Source of the DNA: Mucilaginibacter sp. PAMB04168
GTDB lineage: Bacteria; Bacteroidota; Bacteroidia; Sphingobacteriales; Sphingobacteriaceae
DNA length: 64,000 nt
NCBI RefSeq assembly: GCF_039634365.2
Contig: NZ_CP155079.2
Coordinates: 1,426,001-1,490,000 of the forward strand
Reading direction: 5' to 3'
The translations under genes were made by a program, and so were the position numbers. Positions 18,018 to 30,037 of this stretch are shown here, in pieces. The first letter of the stretch is position 1. Every line of letters begins with the position of its first letter. The notes below the pieces were generated by a model that searched no databases, was not told where the DNA came from, and was given only the letters and a program-made list of their open reading frames with translations.

Positions 18018-18461
18018 ATGGCAAAAGAAGTCGGTGCGTTAGTAAAACTACAAGTTAAGGGTGGCGCTGCAAATCCATCACCTCCAATTGGGCCTGCATT
18101 GGGTGCAAAAGGTGTGAACATTATGGAATTTTGCAAGCAATTCAATGCACGTACTCAGGATAAACCTGGTAAAGTGTTGCCGGTAGTAATTACTGTGTAT
18201 ACCGATAAGTCATTCGATTTTATCATCAAAACCCCTCCGGTTGCAATCCAATTGTTGGAAGCCTCAGGTTTAAAAGGTGGATCGGCCGAGCCAAACCGTA
18301 AAAAAGTTGCCAATGTAAATTGGGAGCAGGTTGAAACGATAGCTAAAGATAAAATGCCTGACTTAAACGCATTCACAGTAGAATCGGCCATGAAAATGGT
18401 GGCTGGTACTGCTCGCAGCATGGGTATTACCGTATCTGGTACAGCACCCTGGAACAACTAA
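18018..18461 (+). CDS. rplK: 50S ribosomal protein uL11
   Basis: A 147-residue protein of the GTPase-associated centre on 23S rRNA, in the stalk base. The N-terminal [37 protein letters not shown] with its proline-rich hinge and the C-terminal rRNA-binding part ([19 protein letters not shown]) are standard. It opens the rplKAJL-rpoBC cluster about 70 bases after the nusG terminator. Confidence 0.98.
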   Translation: MAKEVGALVKLQVKGGAANPSPPIGPALGAKGVNIMEFCKQFNARTQDKPGKVLPVVITVYTDKSFDFIIKTPPVAIQLLEASGLKGGSAEPNRKKVANVNWEQVETIAKDKMPDLNAFTVESAMKMVAGTARSMGITVSGTAPWNN

Positions 18462-18534
18462 ATTTCGGACGCTGGATTGATGATTTCGAAATTCATTTTT
18501 AGTTCCGAAATCTAAGATCCGAAATCCGGAATAA
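18461..18534. repeat. Intergenic inverted repeat (ATTTCGGATTTCG family) in the rplK-rplA gap
   Basis: AATTTCGGACGCTGG...GATTTCGAAATT (18461-18492) faces TTCCGAAATCTAAGATCCG and GAAATCCGGAAT (18503-18532) across a short T-rich loop. The unit also occurs at 15186-15283. It lies within a ribosomal protein operon where genes are otherwise tightly packed. Confidence 0.65.
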
Positions 18535-18564
18535 ATTATTTAACACACAAATCAGTTTAAGACA

Positions 18565-19263
18565 GTGGCTAGATTAACAAAAAATCAAAAAGCAGTACTA
18601 TCCAAAATTGAGGCTAACAAAGCATACTCTTTACAGGATGCAGCCAGCTTAGTAAAGGACATTACCACTACTAAGTTTGACGCATCTGTTGATATAGACG
18701 TACGTTTAGGTGTTGACCCGCGCAAAGCCAATCAAATGGTGCGTGGTATAGCAACCTTACCTCATGGAACCGGTAAAACTGTACGCGTTTTGGTGCTTTG
18801 TACTCCTGATAAGGAGCAAGAAGCAAAAGACGCCGGTGCAGATTACGTAGGTTTGGATGACTACATCGCTAAAATAGAAGGCGGATGGACTGATGTTGAC
18901 ATTATCATCACAATGCCAAGCGTAATGGCTAAGGTAGGACGTTTGGGCCGTATTTTGGGTCCGCGTAACCTGATGCCTAATCCTAAATCAGGTACAGTAA
19001 CTCCAGAAGTGGGTAAAGCTGTAAATGAGGTTAAAGCTGGTAAAATCGATTTTAAGGTTGACAAAACCGGTATCATTCACGCCTCCATCGGAAAAGTATC
19101 TTTCCCTGCTGAAAAAATTTATGAAAATGCTTTGGAAGTATTGCAAACCATTTCAAAATTAAAACCATCAGCAGCAAAAGGAACATATTTCAAGAGCATT
19201 CACGTCTCTTCAACTATGTCTCGCGGAATCGAAGTTGAAACCAAAACAGTAGCGGGGATCTAA
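18565..19263 (+). CDS. rplA: 50S ribosomal protein uL1
   Basis: A 232-residue protein of the L1 stalk that helps release deacylated tRNA from the E site. Typical segments are [51 protein letters not shown] and [14 protein letters not shown]. Translation starts at GTG (18565); the family sequence begins there and no ATG is close. The gap to rplK is about 100 bases and filled by a palindromic repeat, while rplJ follows after 2 bases. Confidence 0.98.
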   Translation: MARLTKNQKAVLSKIEANKAYSLQDAASLVKDITTTKFDASVDIDVRLGVDPRKANQMVRGIATLPHGTGKTVRVLVLCTPDKEQEAKDAGADYVGLDDYIAKIEGGWTDVDIIITMPSVMAKVGRLGRILGPRNLMPNPKSGTVTPEVGKAVNEVKAGKIDFKVDKTGIIHASIGKVSFPAEKIYENALEVLQTISKLKPSAAKGTYFKSIHVSSTMSRGIEVETKTVAGI

Positions 19264-19265
19264 TC

Positions 19266-19787
19266 ATGAATAAAGAAGAAAAATACGAACTGGTTGAAGC
19301 TCTAACCGAGCAGATCAAAGAGTATGGTAATTTCTATATTACTGATACTGCAGATTTAACCGTTGCTAAAGTTAACGACATCCGTCGTAAATGTTTTGAC
19401 AACGACATTACCATGCAAGTGGCTAAAAACAGCTTGATTAAAAAAGCTTTACTAGCTGCCGAAGGCGATTATGATCAATTATTCGATTCGCTTAAAGGAA
19501 CTTCAACAATCTTATTCTCTAAGTCAGCAAAAGCTCCGGCCAAACTGATCAAAGAATTAAGAAAACAAGGTGATAAACCAGTTCTGAAAGCGGCTTACGT
19601 ATATTCTTCAGCATTTGTAGGCGACAGTCAGCTTGATGCACTGTTGACCCTTAAATCAAAAGAAGAATTGGTTGGCGAAATCATTGGCTTATTGCAATCA
19701 CCTGCTAAAAACGTACTTTCTGCCCTTCAATCAGGCGGAACTACTATTGCAGGCTTGGTAAAAACATTACAAGAAAGAGAAGGTTAA
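19266..19787 (+). CDS. rplJ: 50S ribosomal protein uL10
   Basis: A 173-residue stalk protein. The N-terminal RNA-binding domain (NKEEKYELVEALTEQIKEYGNFYITDTADLTVAKVNDIRRK) anchors to 23S rRNA and L11. The C-terminal helix (LLQSPAKNVLSALQSGGTTIAGLVKTLQER) carries L7/L12 dimers. In E. coli L10-L12 represses its own mRNA through a leader before rplJ. Here rplJ follows rplA by only 2 bases, so such a leader cannot lie immediately upstream in the same position. Confidence 0.97.
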   Translation: MNKEEKYELVEALTEQIKEYGNFYITDTADLTVAKVNDIRRKCFDNDITMQVAKNSLIKKALLAAEGDYDQLFDSLKGTSTILFSKSAKAPAKLIKELRKQGDKPVLKAAYVYSSAFVGDSQLDALLTLKSKEELVGEIIGLLQSPAKNVLSALQSGGTTIAGLVKTLQEREG

Positions 19788-19846
19788 GCGTACACCTTAA
19801 GGGCGCATTTACAAAACAAAGTATTAAAAGTAAAATTTAGAATAAA

Positions 19847-20230
19847 ATGGCAGATTTAAAAGCGTTTGCTGAACAGTTGGTAAACTTAACAGTAAAAGAA
19901 GTTAACGAATTAGCTCAGATCCTGAAAGACGAGTATGGTATTGAGCCTGCTGCTGCAGCTGTTGCTGTTGCTGCGCCGGCTGCTGGTGGTGGCGATGCTG
20001 CTCCTGCTGCTGCTGAGCAAACTGCGTTTGACGTTATCTTGAAAGAAGCTGGCGGTCAGAAGTTAGCTGTTGTTAAGTTAGTAAAAGACTTAACCGGCCT
20101 TGGTTTGAAAGAAGCTAAAGACTTAGTTGATGGTGCACCTAAAGAAGTAAAAACTGGTGTTGCTAAAGACGAAGCTGAATCTTTGAAGAAAGCCTTAGAA
20201 GAAGCCGGAGCTGTAGTTGAGATTAAATAA
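19847..20230 (+). CDS. rplL: 50S ribosomal protein bL12 (L7/L12)
   Basis: A 127-residue stalk protein that recruits translational GTPases. It has an N-terminal dimerisation region, an alanine-rich flexible hinge ([23 protein letters not shown], residues ~38-60, allowing for counting) and a C-terminal domain, [36 protein letters not shown], that contacts EF-Tu and EF-G. It is the last small gene before rpoB and is followed by a strong intergenic hairpin. Confidence 0.98.
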   Translation: MADLKAFAEQLVNLTVKEVNELAQILKDEYGIEPAAAAVAVAAPAAGGGDAAPAAAEQTAFDVILKEAGGQKLAVVKLVKDLTGLGLKEAKDLVDGAPKEVKTGVAKDEAESLKKALEEAGAVVEIK

Positions 20231-20257
20231 TTTATCTCAATAGAGCCCTTAAGCATA

Positions 20258-20286
20258 AGACTCCGACCTGTATTTGGTCGGGGTCT
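20258..20286 (+). promoter_or_regulatory. rplL-rpoB intergenic hairpin (attenuator or processing site)
   Basis: An 11-bp stem, AGACTCCGACC (20258-20268) with GGTCGGGGTCT (20276-20286), loop TGTATTT. No T-run follows, so full termination is unlikely. E. coli has an attenuator and an RNase III site at the same place, lowering rpoB relative to rplL. Confidence 0.6.
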
Positions 20287-20380
20287 ATTGCCGTTTATAA
20301 CGTTTTGATTTTTGTTTGAAGTTCAGGAACAACTTTAAATAAACCAATAAGAGTTTAATCCATATTAAAATTATAATCCC

Positions 20381-23300
20381 TTGGCAAACAAAAATAATCA
20401 AAGAGTGAACTTTGCAACCAGCAGGCACGTCCTCGACTACCCTGACTTTCTGGATGTTCAGTTGAAATCTTTCCAGGAATTTTTCCAGCTGGAAACCACT
20501 TCAGACAACCGTCATAAAGAAGGCTTGTTTAAAGTGTTTGCCGAAAACTTTCCTATCTCCGATTCTCGTAACATTTTCGTGTTGGAGTTTTTGGACTATT
20601 TTATTGATCCGCCACGCTACGATATTCAAGAGTGTATCGACCGTGGTTTAACTTACAGTGTGCCTTTAAAGGCAAAGCTTCGCCTTTCATGTAATGATGA
20701 AGAGCACGAAGACTTTGAAACCATTGTACAGGATGTGTACCTGGGTACCATTCCTTACATGACGCCAAAAGGTACCTTCGTTATTAATGGTGCTGAGCGT
20801 GTAATCGTATCGCAGCTGCACCGTTCACCTGGTGTGTTCTTCGGCCAAAGCCGCCACACCAACGGTACTAAATTATACTCTGCCCGTGTTATACCTTTCA
20901 AAGGTTCATGGATAGAGTTTGCTACAGACGTTAACAACGTAATGTATGCCTACATTGACCGTAAAAAGAAATTCCCGGTTACTACCTTGCTTCGTGCTAT
21001 CGGTTACGATTCAGATAAAGACATTCTGGAGTTATTTGAACTGGCTGATGAAGTGAAAGTAAGCAAATCTGGCCTCAAGAAATTTGTTGGCCGCAAGCTT
21101 GCTGCAAGGGTGCTTAAAAAATGGGTGGAAGACTTTGTGGACGAGGATACCGGTGAAGTGGTGTCTATTGACCGTAATGAGATCATCCTGGAGCGCGAAA
21201 CCATACTGAATGATGATAATATTGATCAGATAATCGATGCAGGTGTAAAGAGCATTATCCTGAACAAGGAAGATGCATCTACCAGCGGCGATTATACCAT
21301 TATATATAATACATTACAGAAAGATACTTCGAACTCTGAGAAAGAAGCGGTTGAGCACATCTACCGCCAGTTACGTAACGCTGAACCACCTGATGAGGAA
21401 ACTGCTCGTGGTATCATCGATCGTTTGTTCTTCTCAGATAAAAGATATGACCTGGGCGATGTGGGTCGTTACCGCATCAACCGTAAACTGAAGCTGGATA
21501 CATCAGACGAGATTAAAGTATTAACCAAGCAAGATATTATTGCCATTGTTAAGTACTTAATTAAATTGATTAACTCTAAAGCTGAGGTGGATGATATTGA
21601 CCACTTATCAAATCGTCGTGTACGTACGGTAGGTGAGCAATTGTACGCACAATTTGGTGTTGGTTTAGCACGTATGGCACGTACCATCCGTGAGCGTATG
21701 AACATTCGTGACAACGAGGTGTTCACGCCAACCGACCTGATCAACGCGCGTACCTTGTCATCAGTAATCAACTCATTCTTTGGTACCAACCAATTATCTC
21801 AGTTCATGGATCAAACCAATCCGTTGGCTGAGATTACACACAAACGCCGCTTGTCGGCGCTTGGCCCTGGTGGTCTGTCTCGTGAGCGTGCCGGTTTTGA
21901 GGTACGTGACGTGCACTACACGCACTATGGTCGTTTGTGTACCATTGAAACACCAGAGGGACCGAACATCGGTTTGATCTCTTCACTATGTGTGCATGCC
22001 AAGATCAACAACCTGGGCTTCATCGAAACGCCATACAAACGTGTGGATAACGGCGTGGTTGCAGTTGATGAGCCGGTAATTTACTTATCTGCAGAGGATG
22101 AGGATGGTAAAACCATCGGTCAGGCTAATGCGGTGTATGATGATAAAGGTGTGTTTGCTACGCCACGCGTAAAAGCTCGTTTTGAAGGTGACTTCCCGAT
22201 TATTGAGCCTGAGCGTTTGGATTATATGGACATTGCACCAAACCAGATCACTTCGATTGCAGCGTCATTGATTCCGTTCTTGGAGCATGATGATGCTAAC
22301 CGTGCGTTGATGGGTTCGAACATGCAACGCCAGGCCGTGCCACTTTTACGCCCTGAGGCGCCAATTGTAGGTACTGGTTTGGAAGGCCGTGTAGCGAAAG
22401 ATTCACGTACGCTGGTTAACGCCGAAGGCGATGGTATTGTTGAGTATGTAGATGCCAACGAGATCCGTATCAAATATGACCGTAACGACGATGACCGTTT
22501 GGTGTCGTTTGACGAGGATACTAAAGGTTACCGCCTGATTAAGTTCCAAAAAACAAACCAAAGCACTACCATGAACTTGAAGCCGATTGTTAAAAAAGGC
22601 CAGAGGGTTGAAAAAGGACAAGTGCTTTGTGAAGGTTATGCCACACAAGATGGTGAGCTGGCTTTAGGTCGTAATATGAAAGTAGCGTTCATGCCTTGGC
22701 AAGGATATAACTTTGAGGATGCGATCGTGATTTCTGAGCGTGTGGTATCACAGGATATTTTCACCTCATTACACGTTGAAGAGTTTGAGCTTGAAGTTCG
22801 TGACACTAAACGTGGTGAAGAGGAATTAACACCAGATATCCCTAACGTATCAGAAGAAGCTACCAAAGACCTTGATGAAGACGGTATCATCCGTGTAGGT
22901 GCTGAGGTTAAAGAAGGCGATATTTTGATTGGTAAGATTACCCCTAAAGGCGAGTCTGACCCTTCACCGGAAGAAAAGTTGTTACGTGCTATCTTTGGTG
23001 ACAAAGCGGGCGACGTAAAAGACGCTTCTTTGAAAACTCCGCCTTCAATTAGCGGTGTGGTTATCGATACCAAGTTATTCTCTCGTGCTAAAAAGACTTC
23101 AAAAGCTGAGGAAAAAGCACAGTTAGAGAAACTGGACGCTAAACACGATAAGGCTATAAAAGACCTTAAAAATCGTTTGGTTGATAAGTTATTCGAGATT
23201 GTAAATGGTAAGACCTCACAAGGTGTTTACAATGTTTACAAAGAGCTGTTGGTGCCAAAAGGTGTTAAATTCACTCAAAAAACATTAACTGAGCTTCCTT

Positions 23301-24184
23301 ACGAAAACATTAACCCAACCAAGTGGACAACTGACGACGATAAAAACGATCAGATTAAGTTGTTACTGCATAACTACGGTATTAAGGTAAATGAAGAGCT
23401 GGGTGCTTACCGTCGCGATAAGTTTGCCATTAGTGTAGGTGACGAGCTTCCGTCGGGTATAGTTCAAATGGCTAAAGTTTACATCGCTAAAAAGCGTAAG
23501 CTTAAAGTGGGTGATAAAATGGCCGGTCGCCACGGTAACAAAGGTATCGTAGCGCGGATTGTACGTGACGAGGACATGCCATTCCTGGAAGACGGAACAC
23601 CGGTTGACATCGTTCTGAACCCACTGGGTGTACCTTCGCGTATGAACTTGGGGCAGATCTATGAGACTGTGTTAGGTTGGGCAGGTAAAGAGCTGGGCAT
23701 TAAATTCGCTACTCCGATTTTTGATGGTGCAACCTATCAGGAAGTGGAAGACTGGATTGCTAAAGCAGGTTTACCGGCTACCGGCCGTACTTACTTGTAT
23801 AATGGTTTAACCGGCGAACGTTTTGACCAGCCAACCACAGTAGGTATCATCTATATGCTTAAACTGGGTCACATGGTTGATGATAAGATGCACGCCCGTT
23901 CAATCGGACCATACTCATTGATTACGCAACAGCCGCTGGGTGGTAAAGCTCAGTTTGGTGGTCAGCGTTTTGGTGAGATGGAGGTTTGGGCTCTGGAAGC
24001 GTTTGGTGCTGCCAACATTCTACAAGAGATCCTTACTGTAAAATCGGATGACGTAATTGGCCGTGCCAAAACTTACGAAGCCATTGTTAAAGGCGAAAAC
24101 CTGCCTACACCATCAGTTCCTGAATCATTCAACGTATTGGTTCACGAGTTAAGAGGTTTAGGTTTGGATATCACATTAGAATAA
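20381..24184 (+). CDS. rpoB: RNA polymerase subunit beta
   Basis: The 1267-residue beta subunit of RNA polymerase. It has the rifampicin-region sequence [45 protein letters not shown], then GPNIGLI, the [10 protein letters not shown] switch region and the C-terminal [25 protein letters not shown]. The start is a TTG at 20381, immediately before [22 protein letters not shown]. No ATG or GTG fits upstream in frame. Wild-type-looking residues occupy the usual rifampicin-resistance positions (Q, D, H, R, S as read in that motif). rpoC follows after 115 bases. Confidence 0.99.
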   Translation: MANKNNQRVNFATSRHVLDYPDFLDVQLKSFQEFFQLETTSDNRHKEGLFKVFAENFPISDSRNIFVLEFLDYFIDPPRYDIQECIDRGLTYSVPLKAKLRLSCNDEEHEDFETIVQDVYLGTIPYMTPKGTFVINGAERVIVSQLHRSPGVFFGQSRHTNGTKLYSARVIPFKGSWIEFATDVNNVMYAYIDRKKKFPVTTLLRAIGYDSDKDILELFELADEVKVSKSGLKKFVGRKLAARVLKKWVEDFVDEDTGEVVSIDRNEIILERETILNDDNIDQIIDAGVKSIILNKEDASTSGDYTIIYNTLQKDTSNSEKEAVEHIYRQLRNAEPPDEETARGIIDRLFFSDKRYDLGDVGRYRINRKLKLDTSDEIKVLTKQDIIAIVKYLIKLINSKAEVDDIDHLSNRRVRTVGEQLYAQFGVGLARMARTIRERMNIRDNEVFTPTDLINARTLSSVINSFFGTNQLSQFMDQTNPLAEITHKRRLSALGPGGLSRERAGFEVRDVHYTHYGRLCTIETPEGPNIGLISSLCVHAKINNLGFIETPYKRVDNGVVAVDEPVIYLSAEDEDGKTIGQANAVYDDKGVFATPRVKARFEGDFPIIEPERLDYMDIAPNQITSIAASLIPFLEHDDANRALMGSNMQRQAVPLLRPEAPIVGTGLEGRVAKDSRTLVNAEGDGIVEYVDANEIRIKYDRNDDDRLVSFDEDTKGYRLIKFQKTNQSTTMNLKPIVKKGQRVEKGQVLCEGYATQDGELALGRNMKVAFMPWQGYNFEDAIVISERVVSQDIFTSLHVEEFELEVRDTKRGEEELTPDIPNVSEEATKDLDEDGIIRVGAEVKEGDILIGKITPKGESDPSPEEKLLRAIFGDKAGDVKDASLKTPPSISGVVIDTKLFSRAKKTSKAEEKAQLEKLDAKHDKAIKDLKNRLVDKLFEIVNGKTSQGVYNVYKELLVPKGVKFTQKTLTELPYENINPTKWTTDDDKNDQIKLLLHNYGIKVNEELGAYRRDKFAISVGDELPSGIVQMAKVYIAKKRKLKVGDKMAGRHGNKGIVARIVRDEDMPFLEDGTPVDIVLNPLGVPSRMNLGQIYETVLGWAGKELGIKFATPIFDGATYQEVEDWIAKAGLPATGRTYLYNGLTGERFDQPTTVGIIYMLKLGHMVDDKMHARSIGPYSLITQQPLGGKAQFGGQRFGEMEVWALEAFGAANILQEILTVKSDDVIGRAKTYEAIVKGENLPTPSVPESFNVLVHELRGLGLDITLE

Positions 24185-24299
24185 AATTGATTAGTGAGGG
24201 ATTGGATGAGCAGTCATCCAATCCTTTGTTAACTTTTATGTGCAAGAAAAGTGCTCCGGTTACCACCGTCACTTATCACTAAATCATCAAAAACGATAT

Positions 24300-27200
24300 A
24301 TGTCTTACAAAAAAGATAATAAAATCAAAAGTAACTTCACTACCATTACCATCAGTTTGGCCTCACCAGAGTCTATCCTGGAGCGTTCAAGTGGTGAAGT
24401 TCTGAAACCAGAAACCATCAACTACCGGACCTACAAGCCTGAGCGTGATGGTTTATTCTGCGAGCGTATTTTTGGTCCGGTTAAAGATTATGAGTGCCAT
24501 TGCGGCAAATACAAACGTATCCGTTACAAAGGTATCGTGTGTGACCGTTGCGGTGTTGAAGTAACCGAAAAGAAAGTACGTCGTGAGCGCATGGGACACA
24601 TCAACCTGGTGGTTCCTGTGGCACACATCTGGTATTTCCGCTCGTTGCCAAATAAAATTGGTTACCTGCTGGGCTTACCAACTAAAAAGTTAGATTTAAT
24701 TATTTACTACGAGCGTTACGTAGTAATTCAACCAGGTATTAAAGAAACAGACGGAATCTCTAAAATGGATTTCCTGACTGAAGAAGAATACCTGGACGTA
24801 TTAGATACCTTACCAAAAGAAAATCAGTACCTGGACGACAAAGATCCTCAGAAATTTGTAGCCAAAATGGGTGCTGAGGCTTTGGAAGAGTTATTAAAAC
24901 GTATAGACTTAGACCAGTTATCATACGATCTGCGTCACCAGGCTGCTAATGAAACTTCACAGCAACGTAAAAACGAAGCTTTGAAGCGTTTGCAGGTTGT
25001 TGAGGCTTTCCGCGATGCGAAGAACCGTATTGATAATAACCCAGAGTGGATGATCGTAAAGATCGTTCCTGTTATTCCGCCGGAGTTGCGTCCGTTAGTG
25101 CCACTGGAAGGTGGTCGTTTCGCAACCTCCGATTTGAATGACCTTTACCGTCGTGTAATTATCCGTAACAACCGTTTAAAACGTTTGATCGAGATTAAGG
25201 CACCAGAGGTGATTTTACGTAACGAGAAACGTATGCTACAGGAAGCTGTGGATTCGTTATTCGACAACTCACGTAAAGTTAACGCGGTAAAAACGGAAGG
25301 TAACCGTGCCCTTAAATCACTTTCAGACATCCTGAAAGGTAAACAGGGCCGTTTCCGTCAGAACTTATTAGGTAAACGTGTGGACTATTCTGCCCGTTCG
25401 GTAATTGTTGTAGGTCCTAACCTTAAATTACACGAGTGTGGTTTACCTAAAGATATGGCTGCCGAGCTGTTTAAACCATTCATCATTCGCAAAATGATTG
25501 AGCGTGGTGTGGTTAAAACAGTAAAATCTGCCAAAAAGATTGTTGACCGCAAAGACCCATTAGTTTGGGATATATTAGAGAACGTGCTGAAAGGACACCC
25601 TGTATTACTAAACCGTGCGCCTACGCTGCACAGGTTAGGTATCCAGGCATTCCAGCCAAAACTGGTTGAAGGAAAAGCTATCCAGTTGCACCCATTAACT
25701 TGTACCGCGTTCAACGCCGACTTTGACGGTGACCAGATGGCTGTGCACGTACCACTTGGTAACGCTGCTATTCTGGAAGCCCAAATATTAATGCTGGCGT
25801 CACACAACATTCTGAACCCTGCTAACGGTACGCCTATTACAGTACCATCACAGGATATGGTTTTGGGTCTTTACTATATTACTAAAGGCCGTAAAACTGA
25901 CGATACCCGTGTTGTTAAAGGAGAAGGTTTAAGCTTTTATTCTGCTGAGGAAGTTATTATTGCTTACAACGAGAAGAAAGTTGACCTGCACGCCTTTATC
26001 AAAGTAAAAGCAAACTTTAAAGAACGCGATGGCAGCATCGTAAACAAATTGATTGATACTACTGTAGGCCGCGTACTGTTTAACCAGCACGTGCCAGAAG
26101 AAGTAGGTTACATCAACGAGTTGCTGACCAAAAAATCACTGCGTGACATTATCGGCGAAGTTGTTAAAAACACCGGTATGGCCCGTGCTGCCCAGTTCCT
26201 GGATGATATTAAGGAATTAGGTTTCCAAATGGCATTCCGTGGTGGCTTGTCGTTCAACCTGCAGGACGTAAACATTCCTGCACAAAAAGTTGATCTGATT
26301 CAGCAGGCATCACGCGAGGTTGAAGAAGTAATGAATAACTATAACATGGGTTTCATTACCAACAACGAGCGTTACAACCAAATCATCGATATCTGGACCC
26401 GTATCAACAACCGTTTGACTGCGAATGTGATGGAAATCCTTTCGACCGACAACCAAGGCTTCAACTCTGTTTACATGATGTTGGATTCAGGTGCACGTGG
26501 TTCCAAGGAGCAGATCCGTCAGCTGGCAGGTATGCGTGGTTTGATGGCCAAGCCTCAAAAATCAGGTTCGGGCGGTGAAATTATCGAAAACCCAATCTTG
26601 TCTAACTTTAAAGAAGGTCTGTCGGTATTAGAGTACTTTATCTCTACCCACGGTGCCCGTAAAGGTTTGGCGGATACCGCTTTGAAAACAGCGGATGCTG
26701 GTTACTTAACCCGTCGTTTGCATGACGTTGCCCAGGATATGATTGTGGGTGAAACAGATTGCGGAACTTTACGCGGTATATTCACTACAGCGCTGAAAGA
26801 TAATGAGGATATTGTTGAGCCATTATACGACCGTATTTTAGGCCGTACCTCACTGCACGATGTGTTTGACCCGTTAACCAACGAACAATTGGTAGGTGCT
26901 GGTCAGGATATTGATGAGGAAATTGCTAAGAAGATAGAAAATTCGCCACTTGAAGGTATTGAAATTCGTTCGGTATTAACTTGCGAAAGCAAGCGTGGCG
27001 TATGTGCTTTGTGCTATGGCCGTAACCTGGCAACAGGGAAGCGTGTACAAGCCGGTGAAGCTGTGGGTGTAATTGCAGCACAATCAATCGGTGAGCCGGG
27101 TACACAGTTAACCCTGCGTACTTTCCACGTGGGTGGTACTGCATCAAACATCGCTGCTGAGTCACAAATCAATGCCCGTTACGATGGTATCATTGAGTTT

Positions 27201-28589
27201 GAAAACGTACGTACTGTACCGTTTGAGACCGACGAAGATGGCACAGTAGAAGTGGTTCTGGGCCGTTCAGGCGAGTTCCGCATTATTGAGCCGGGCAGTA
27301 ACAAGGTTATCATGACAAATAACATCCCTTATGGTTCTTACCTGTACATTAAAGATGGCAGCAACATTACCAAAGGCGATCGTATCTGTTCATGGGATCC
27401 TTACAATGCCGTTATCATCTCTGAGTTTGCCGGTGTAGCTAAATTTGATGCTGTATTAGAAGGTATTACCTTCCGTGAGGAATCAGATGAGCAAACCGGT
27501 CACCGTGAGAAAGTAATTATCGATACCCGCGACAAAACCAAGAACCCGGTTATCCAGATTGCTGAACGTGGCGGAGACATCATTAAAGGATATAACATTC
27601 CGGTAGGTGCCCACATCTCTATCGAAGAAGGCGAAAAAATACAAACCGGACAGGTAATTGCTAAAATTCCTCGTTCAACCGGTAAAACCCGGGATATCAC
27701 TGGTGGTTTGCCACGTGTAACCGAGTTGTTCGAAGCACGTAACCCATCTAACCCGGCTGTAGTAACCGAGATTGATGGTGTGGTAACCTTAGGTGGTGTA
27801 AAACGTGGTAATCGCGAAATCACTATCGAGTCGAGAGATGGTCAGGTTAAAAAATACCTGGTGCCATTGTCTAAACACATTCTGGTGCAGGATAACGACT
27901 TTGTGAAAGCTGGTATGCCATTGTCTGATGGTTCAATCTCTCCTGCCGACATCTTGGCTATTAAAGGCCCTGCTGCTGTGCAAGAGTACCTGGTAAATGG
28001 TATACAAGAGGTTTACCGTTTGCAAGGTGTGAAAATTAACGATAAACACTTTGAGGTTATCGTTCACCAGATGATGCAGAAAGTATCTATCGAGGATCCG
28101 GGCGATACCCGCTTCCTGGAAAGAGAAGCCGTTGACAGCTGGGATTTCATGATCGAGAATGATGAGATCTTTGATAAAAAGGTTGTTGTTGATCCGGGAG
28201 AATCTGCTACGCTTAAACCAGGTCAGATTGTATCATTACGTCGCTTAAGAGATGAGAACTCTGTTTTGAAACGTAAGGATCAGAAACTGGTTGAGGTAAG
28301 AGACGCTATTGCGGCAACTTCGAGCCCAATACTGCAAGGTATTACCCGTGCATCATTAGGTACCAAGTCGTTCATCTCGGCTGCATCGTTCCAGGAAACT
28401 ACGAAAGTACTGAACGAAGCTGCAATTGCCGGAAAGCGCGACTTAATGTTAGGTTTGAAAGAAAACGTTATTGTAGGTCACTTAATTCCTTCAGGAACCG
28501 GCTTGCGTGCATATGACAATATCCGCGTAGGTTCACAAGAAGAGTTTGACCGCTTAATGGCTTCAAAAACTGAAGACGTAGAAGCGTAA
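24300..28589 (+). CDS. rpoC: RNA polymerase subunit beta'
   Basis: The 1429-residue beta' subunit. The N-terminal zinc ribbon is [20 protein letters not shown]. The catalytic loop is [12 protein letters not shown] with three Mg-binding aspartates. The trigger loop and bridge helix region ([38 protein letters not shown]) and a second zinc site ([17 protein letters not shown]) follow. The frame remains open upstream to a GTG at 24240, but the family N-terminus [20 protein letters not shown] starts at the ATG at 24300. A clear terminator lies 20 bases after the stop codon. Confidence 0.99.
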   Translation: MSYKKDNKIKSNFTTITISLASPESILERSSGEVLKPETINYRTYKPERDGLFCERIFGPVKDYECHCGKYKRIRYKGIVCDRCGVEVTEKKVRRERMGHINLVVPVAHIWYFRSLPNKIGYLLGLPTKKLDLIIYYERYVVIQPGIKETDGISKMDFLTEEEYLDVLDTLPKENQYLDDKDPQKFVAKMGAEALEELLKRIDLDQLSYDLRHQAANETSQQRKNEALKRLQVVEAFRDAKNRIDNNPEWMIVKIVPVIPPELRPLVPLEGGRFATSDLNDLYRRVIIRNNRLKRLIEIKAPEVILRNEKRMLQEAVDSLFDNSRKVNAVKTEGNRALKSLSDILKGKQGRFRQNLLGKRVDYSARSVIVVGPNLKLHECGLPKDMAAELFKPFIIRKMIERGVVKTVKSAKKIVDRKDPLVWDILENVLKGHPVLLNRAPTLHRLGIQAFQPKLVEGKAIQLHPLTCTAFNADFDGDQMAVHVPLGNAAILEAQILMLASHNILNPANGTPITVPSQDMVLGLYYITKGRKTDDTRVVKGEGLSFYSAEEVIIAYNEKKVDLHAFIKVKANFKERDGSIVNKLIDTTVGRVLFNQHVPEEVGYINELLTKKSLRDIIGEVVKNTGMARAAQFLDDIKELGFQMAFRGGLSFNLQDVNIPAQKVDLIQQASREVEEVMNNYNMGFITNNERYNQIIDIWTRINNRLTANVMEILSTDNQGFNSVYMMLDSGARGSKEQIRQLAGMRGLMAKPQKSGSGGEIIENPILSNFKEGLSVLEYFISTHGARKGLADTALKTADAGYLTRRLHDVAQDMIVGETDCGTLRGIFTTALKDNEDIVEPLYDRILGRTSLHDVFDPLTNEQLVGAGQDIDEEIAKKIENSPLEGIEIRSVLTCESKRGVCALCYGRNLATGKRVQAGEAVGVIAAQSIGEPGTQLTLRTFHVGGTASNIAAESQINARYDGIIEFENVRTVPFETDEDGTVEVVLGRSGEFRIIEPGSNKVIMTNNIPYGSYLYIKDGSNITKGDRICSWDPYNAVIISEFAGVAKFDAVLEGITFREESDEQTGHREKVIIDTRDKTKNPVIQIAERGGDIIKGYNIPVGAHISIEEGEKIQTGQVIAKIPRSTGKTRDITGGLPRVTELFEARNPSNPAVVTEIDGVVTLGGVKRGNREITIESRDGQVKKYLVPLSKHILVQDNDFVKAGMPLSDGSISPADILAIKGPAAVQEYLVNGIQEVYRLQGVKINDKHFEVIVHQMMQKVSIEDPGDTRFLEREAVDSWDFMIENDEIFDKKVVVDPGESATLKPGQIVSLRRLRDENSVLKRKDQKLVEVRDAIAATSSPILQGITRASLGTKSFISAASFQETTKVLNEAAIAGKRDLMLGLKENVIVGHLIPSGTGLRAYDNIRVGSQEEFDRLMASKTEDVEA

Positions 28590-28608
28590 TTAACAAAAGA
28601 ATAATTAC

Positions 28609-28640
28609 AAAGCCATCCTGTTTACAGGATGGCTTTTTTT
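28609..28640 (+). terminator. Rho-independent terminator of the rpl-rpo operon
   Basis: A 12-bp perfect stem AAAGCCATCCTG (28609-28620) with CAGGATGGCTTT (28625-28636), loop TTTA, T-run to 28640. Confidence 0.95.
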
Positions 28641-28722
28641 GTTAATAGCAATGCTTAAATATTAACTTTTAAATAAATATAAATTCACTATAACAAATAA
28701 TAAGGTTTAGTATTTTAGCAAT

Positions 28723-29034
28723 ATGGAAGAAGCAAACGAAAACCAGCTAAACATAGAGTTATCGGAAGAAATTGCAGAAGGAATTTATTCAAATTTGGCT
28801 GTGATAACGCACTCTAATACAGAATTTGTACTCGATTTTATAAGAGTAATGCCGGGAGTGCCTAAAGCAAAGGTAAAATCAAGAATTATTTTAACCCCCG
28901 AGCACGCTAAAAGATTACTTTCGGCACTCGAAGATAATATTGAAAAGTTTGAGGCGGTAAACGGCCGTATAAAGCTCCAAAACGATGCTCCTGGCTTCCC
29001 GCTCAACTTTGGTGGTACAATGGGACAAGCATAA
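28723..29034 (+). CDS. DUF3467 domain protein
   Basis: A 103-residue acidic cytoplasmic protein. IYSNLAVITHSNTEFVLDFIRVMPGVPKAKVKSRIILTPEHAKRLLSALEDNI is the DUF3467 signature, found widely next to rpoC in Bacteroidota. The fold is small and beta-rich by pattern, and no enzymatic residues stand out. It lies after the rpoC terminator, 82 bases on, so it is transcribed separately or by read-through. The role is unknown; the position suggests a link to RNA polymerase only by association. Confidence 0.88.
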   Translation: MEEANENQLNIELSEEIAEGIYSNLAVITHSNTEFVLDFIRVMPGVPKAKVKSRIILTPEHAKRLLSALEDNIEKFEAVNGRIKLQNDAPGFPLNFGGTMGQA

Positions 29035-29224
29035 AGTTTATTAATAATTCAATTATATTTAATTATATTTAAAAAATTGCTAATTTTAAGGCGCAAATTG
29101 CCTTGAAATTTGAATTGAGGGTTTGTTTTAGACGATAATAGGTTGCTTAAAGTGGCCTTTATACTTGATTAGATACGCTATAATTATTTATAGAAATAAA
29201 GTGCTGTTCAATATCTTCCTGTAA

Positions 29225-30010
29225 ATGAAAAGAAGTTACTTTCGAATATTTGTCTTGCTGTTAAGCTGTTTGTCTCTGTTTTCTTCATGCAAAAGTGTAA
29301 AGCAGCTAACTCTCTTCCAAAAAAACGCAGTTACCGATCCCGATACCATCGGATATACCAAAGCTTTTCCTTCGGCAATACAACCAGGGGATATCTTGTC
29401 TGTAACGGTTAATTCATTAAGTGCAACAGCAACGAGTTTTTTCAATCCCTATCAGGGTGCTGGCGGAGCAGCTGCCGGAGGCGCTATTAATTCGCAGGAA
29501 GCACCCGGCTACCTGGTAGACCAAGCCGGGCAAATCGATTTACCACTTATAGGGAGCATTAAGCTTGCCGGTTTAACCACACGTGAGGCGAAGAACTTGG
29601 TTAAAGATAGCCTTAAAAAGTACCTAAGAGAGCCTACAGTAACCTTACGTATAGTTAATTACCGTGTTACTTTCCTGGGCGAATTTAATAACATTGGCGT
29701 TTTTAACATACCTAACGAACGGGTATCCTTACCCGAAGCCTTAGGTTTGGCCGGAGATTTAACTACATATGCCCGAAGAGACAATATCCTGGTTATCCGG
29801 GAGGTTGATGGTAAGAAGCAGTTCGGCCATGTAAATCTCAATAGTAGGGATGTGTTTAATTCTCCTTACTACTATTTGCGTTCAAACGATTTGGTTTATG
29901 CGGAGCCTTCTGCTGGTAAGGCAGTTCAGAACAACTCTTTCTTTAGAATTTTCCCGATTGTTGCCGGTGTAATAACCTTGGCTATAGCGCTATTTACCCA
30001 GGTTTTATAA
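29225..30010 (+). CDS. Polysaccharide export lipoprotein (Wza/OPX family)
   Basis: The outer-membrane polysaccharide exporter component, 261 residues. A lipobox (SLFSSC) predicts lipidation at C22. The polysaccharide export domain follows (AIQPGDILSVTVNSLSATATSFF... YLVDQAGQIDLPLIGSIKLAGLTTREAKNLVKDSLKKYL), then one SLBB-type region (VTFLGEFNNIGVFNIPNERVSLPEALGLAGDL). A C-terminal hydrophobic segment (IFPIVAGVITLAIALFTQVL) may be the outer-membrane helix. It is the first gene of the exopolysaccharide locus, 27 bases before the kinase gene, the usual wza-wzc pairing. Confidence 0.93.
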   Translation: MKRSYFRIFVLLLSCLSLFSSCKSVKQLTLFQKNAVTDPDTIGYTKAFPSAIQPGDILSVTVNSLSATATSFFNPYQGAGGAAAGGAINSQEAPGYLVDQAGQIDLPLIGSIKLAGLTTREAKNLVKDSLKKYLREPTVTLRIVNYRVTFLGEFNNIGVFNIPNERVSLPEALGLAGDLTTYARRDNILVIREVDGKKQFGHVNLNSRDVFNSPYYYLRSNDLVYAEPSAGKAVQNNSFFRIFPIVAGVITLAIALFTQVL

Positions 30011-30037
30011 GGGCTGTCTCTGCCATCAAATTCAATC

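Noticed and set aside
20381..28589. Many open frames on the opposite strand or in other frames within rpoB, rpoC and other long genes
   Set aside because: They follow the codon pattern of the real genes (codon-biased sequence leaves antisense frames open) and show no family motif or plausible start signal.
29043..29070. Tandem AATTATATTTA repeat before the exopolysaccharide locus
   Set aside because: Two imperfect copies in an AT-rich gap; no evidence it is more than low-complexity sequence, though it may lie in the operon's promoter region.
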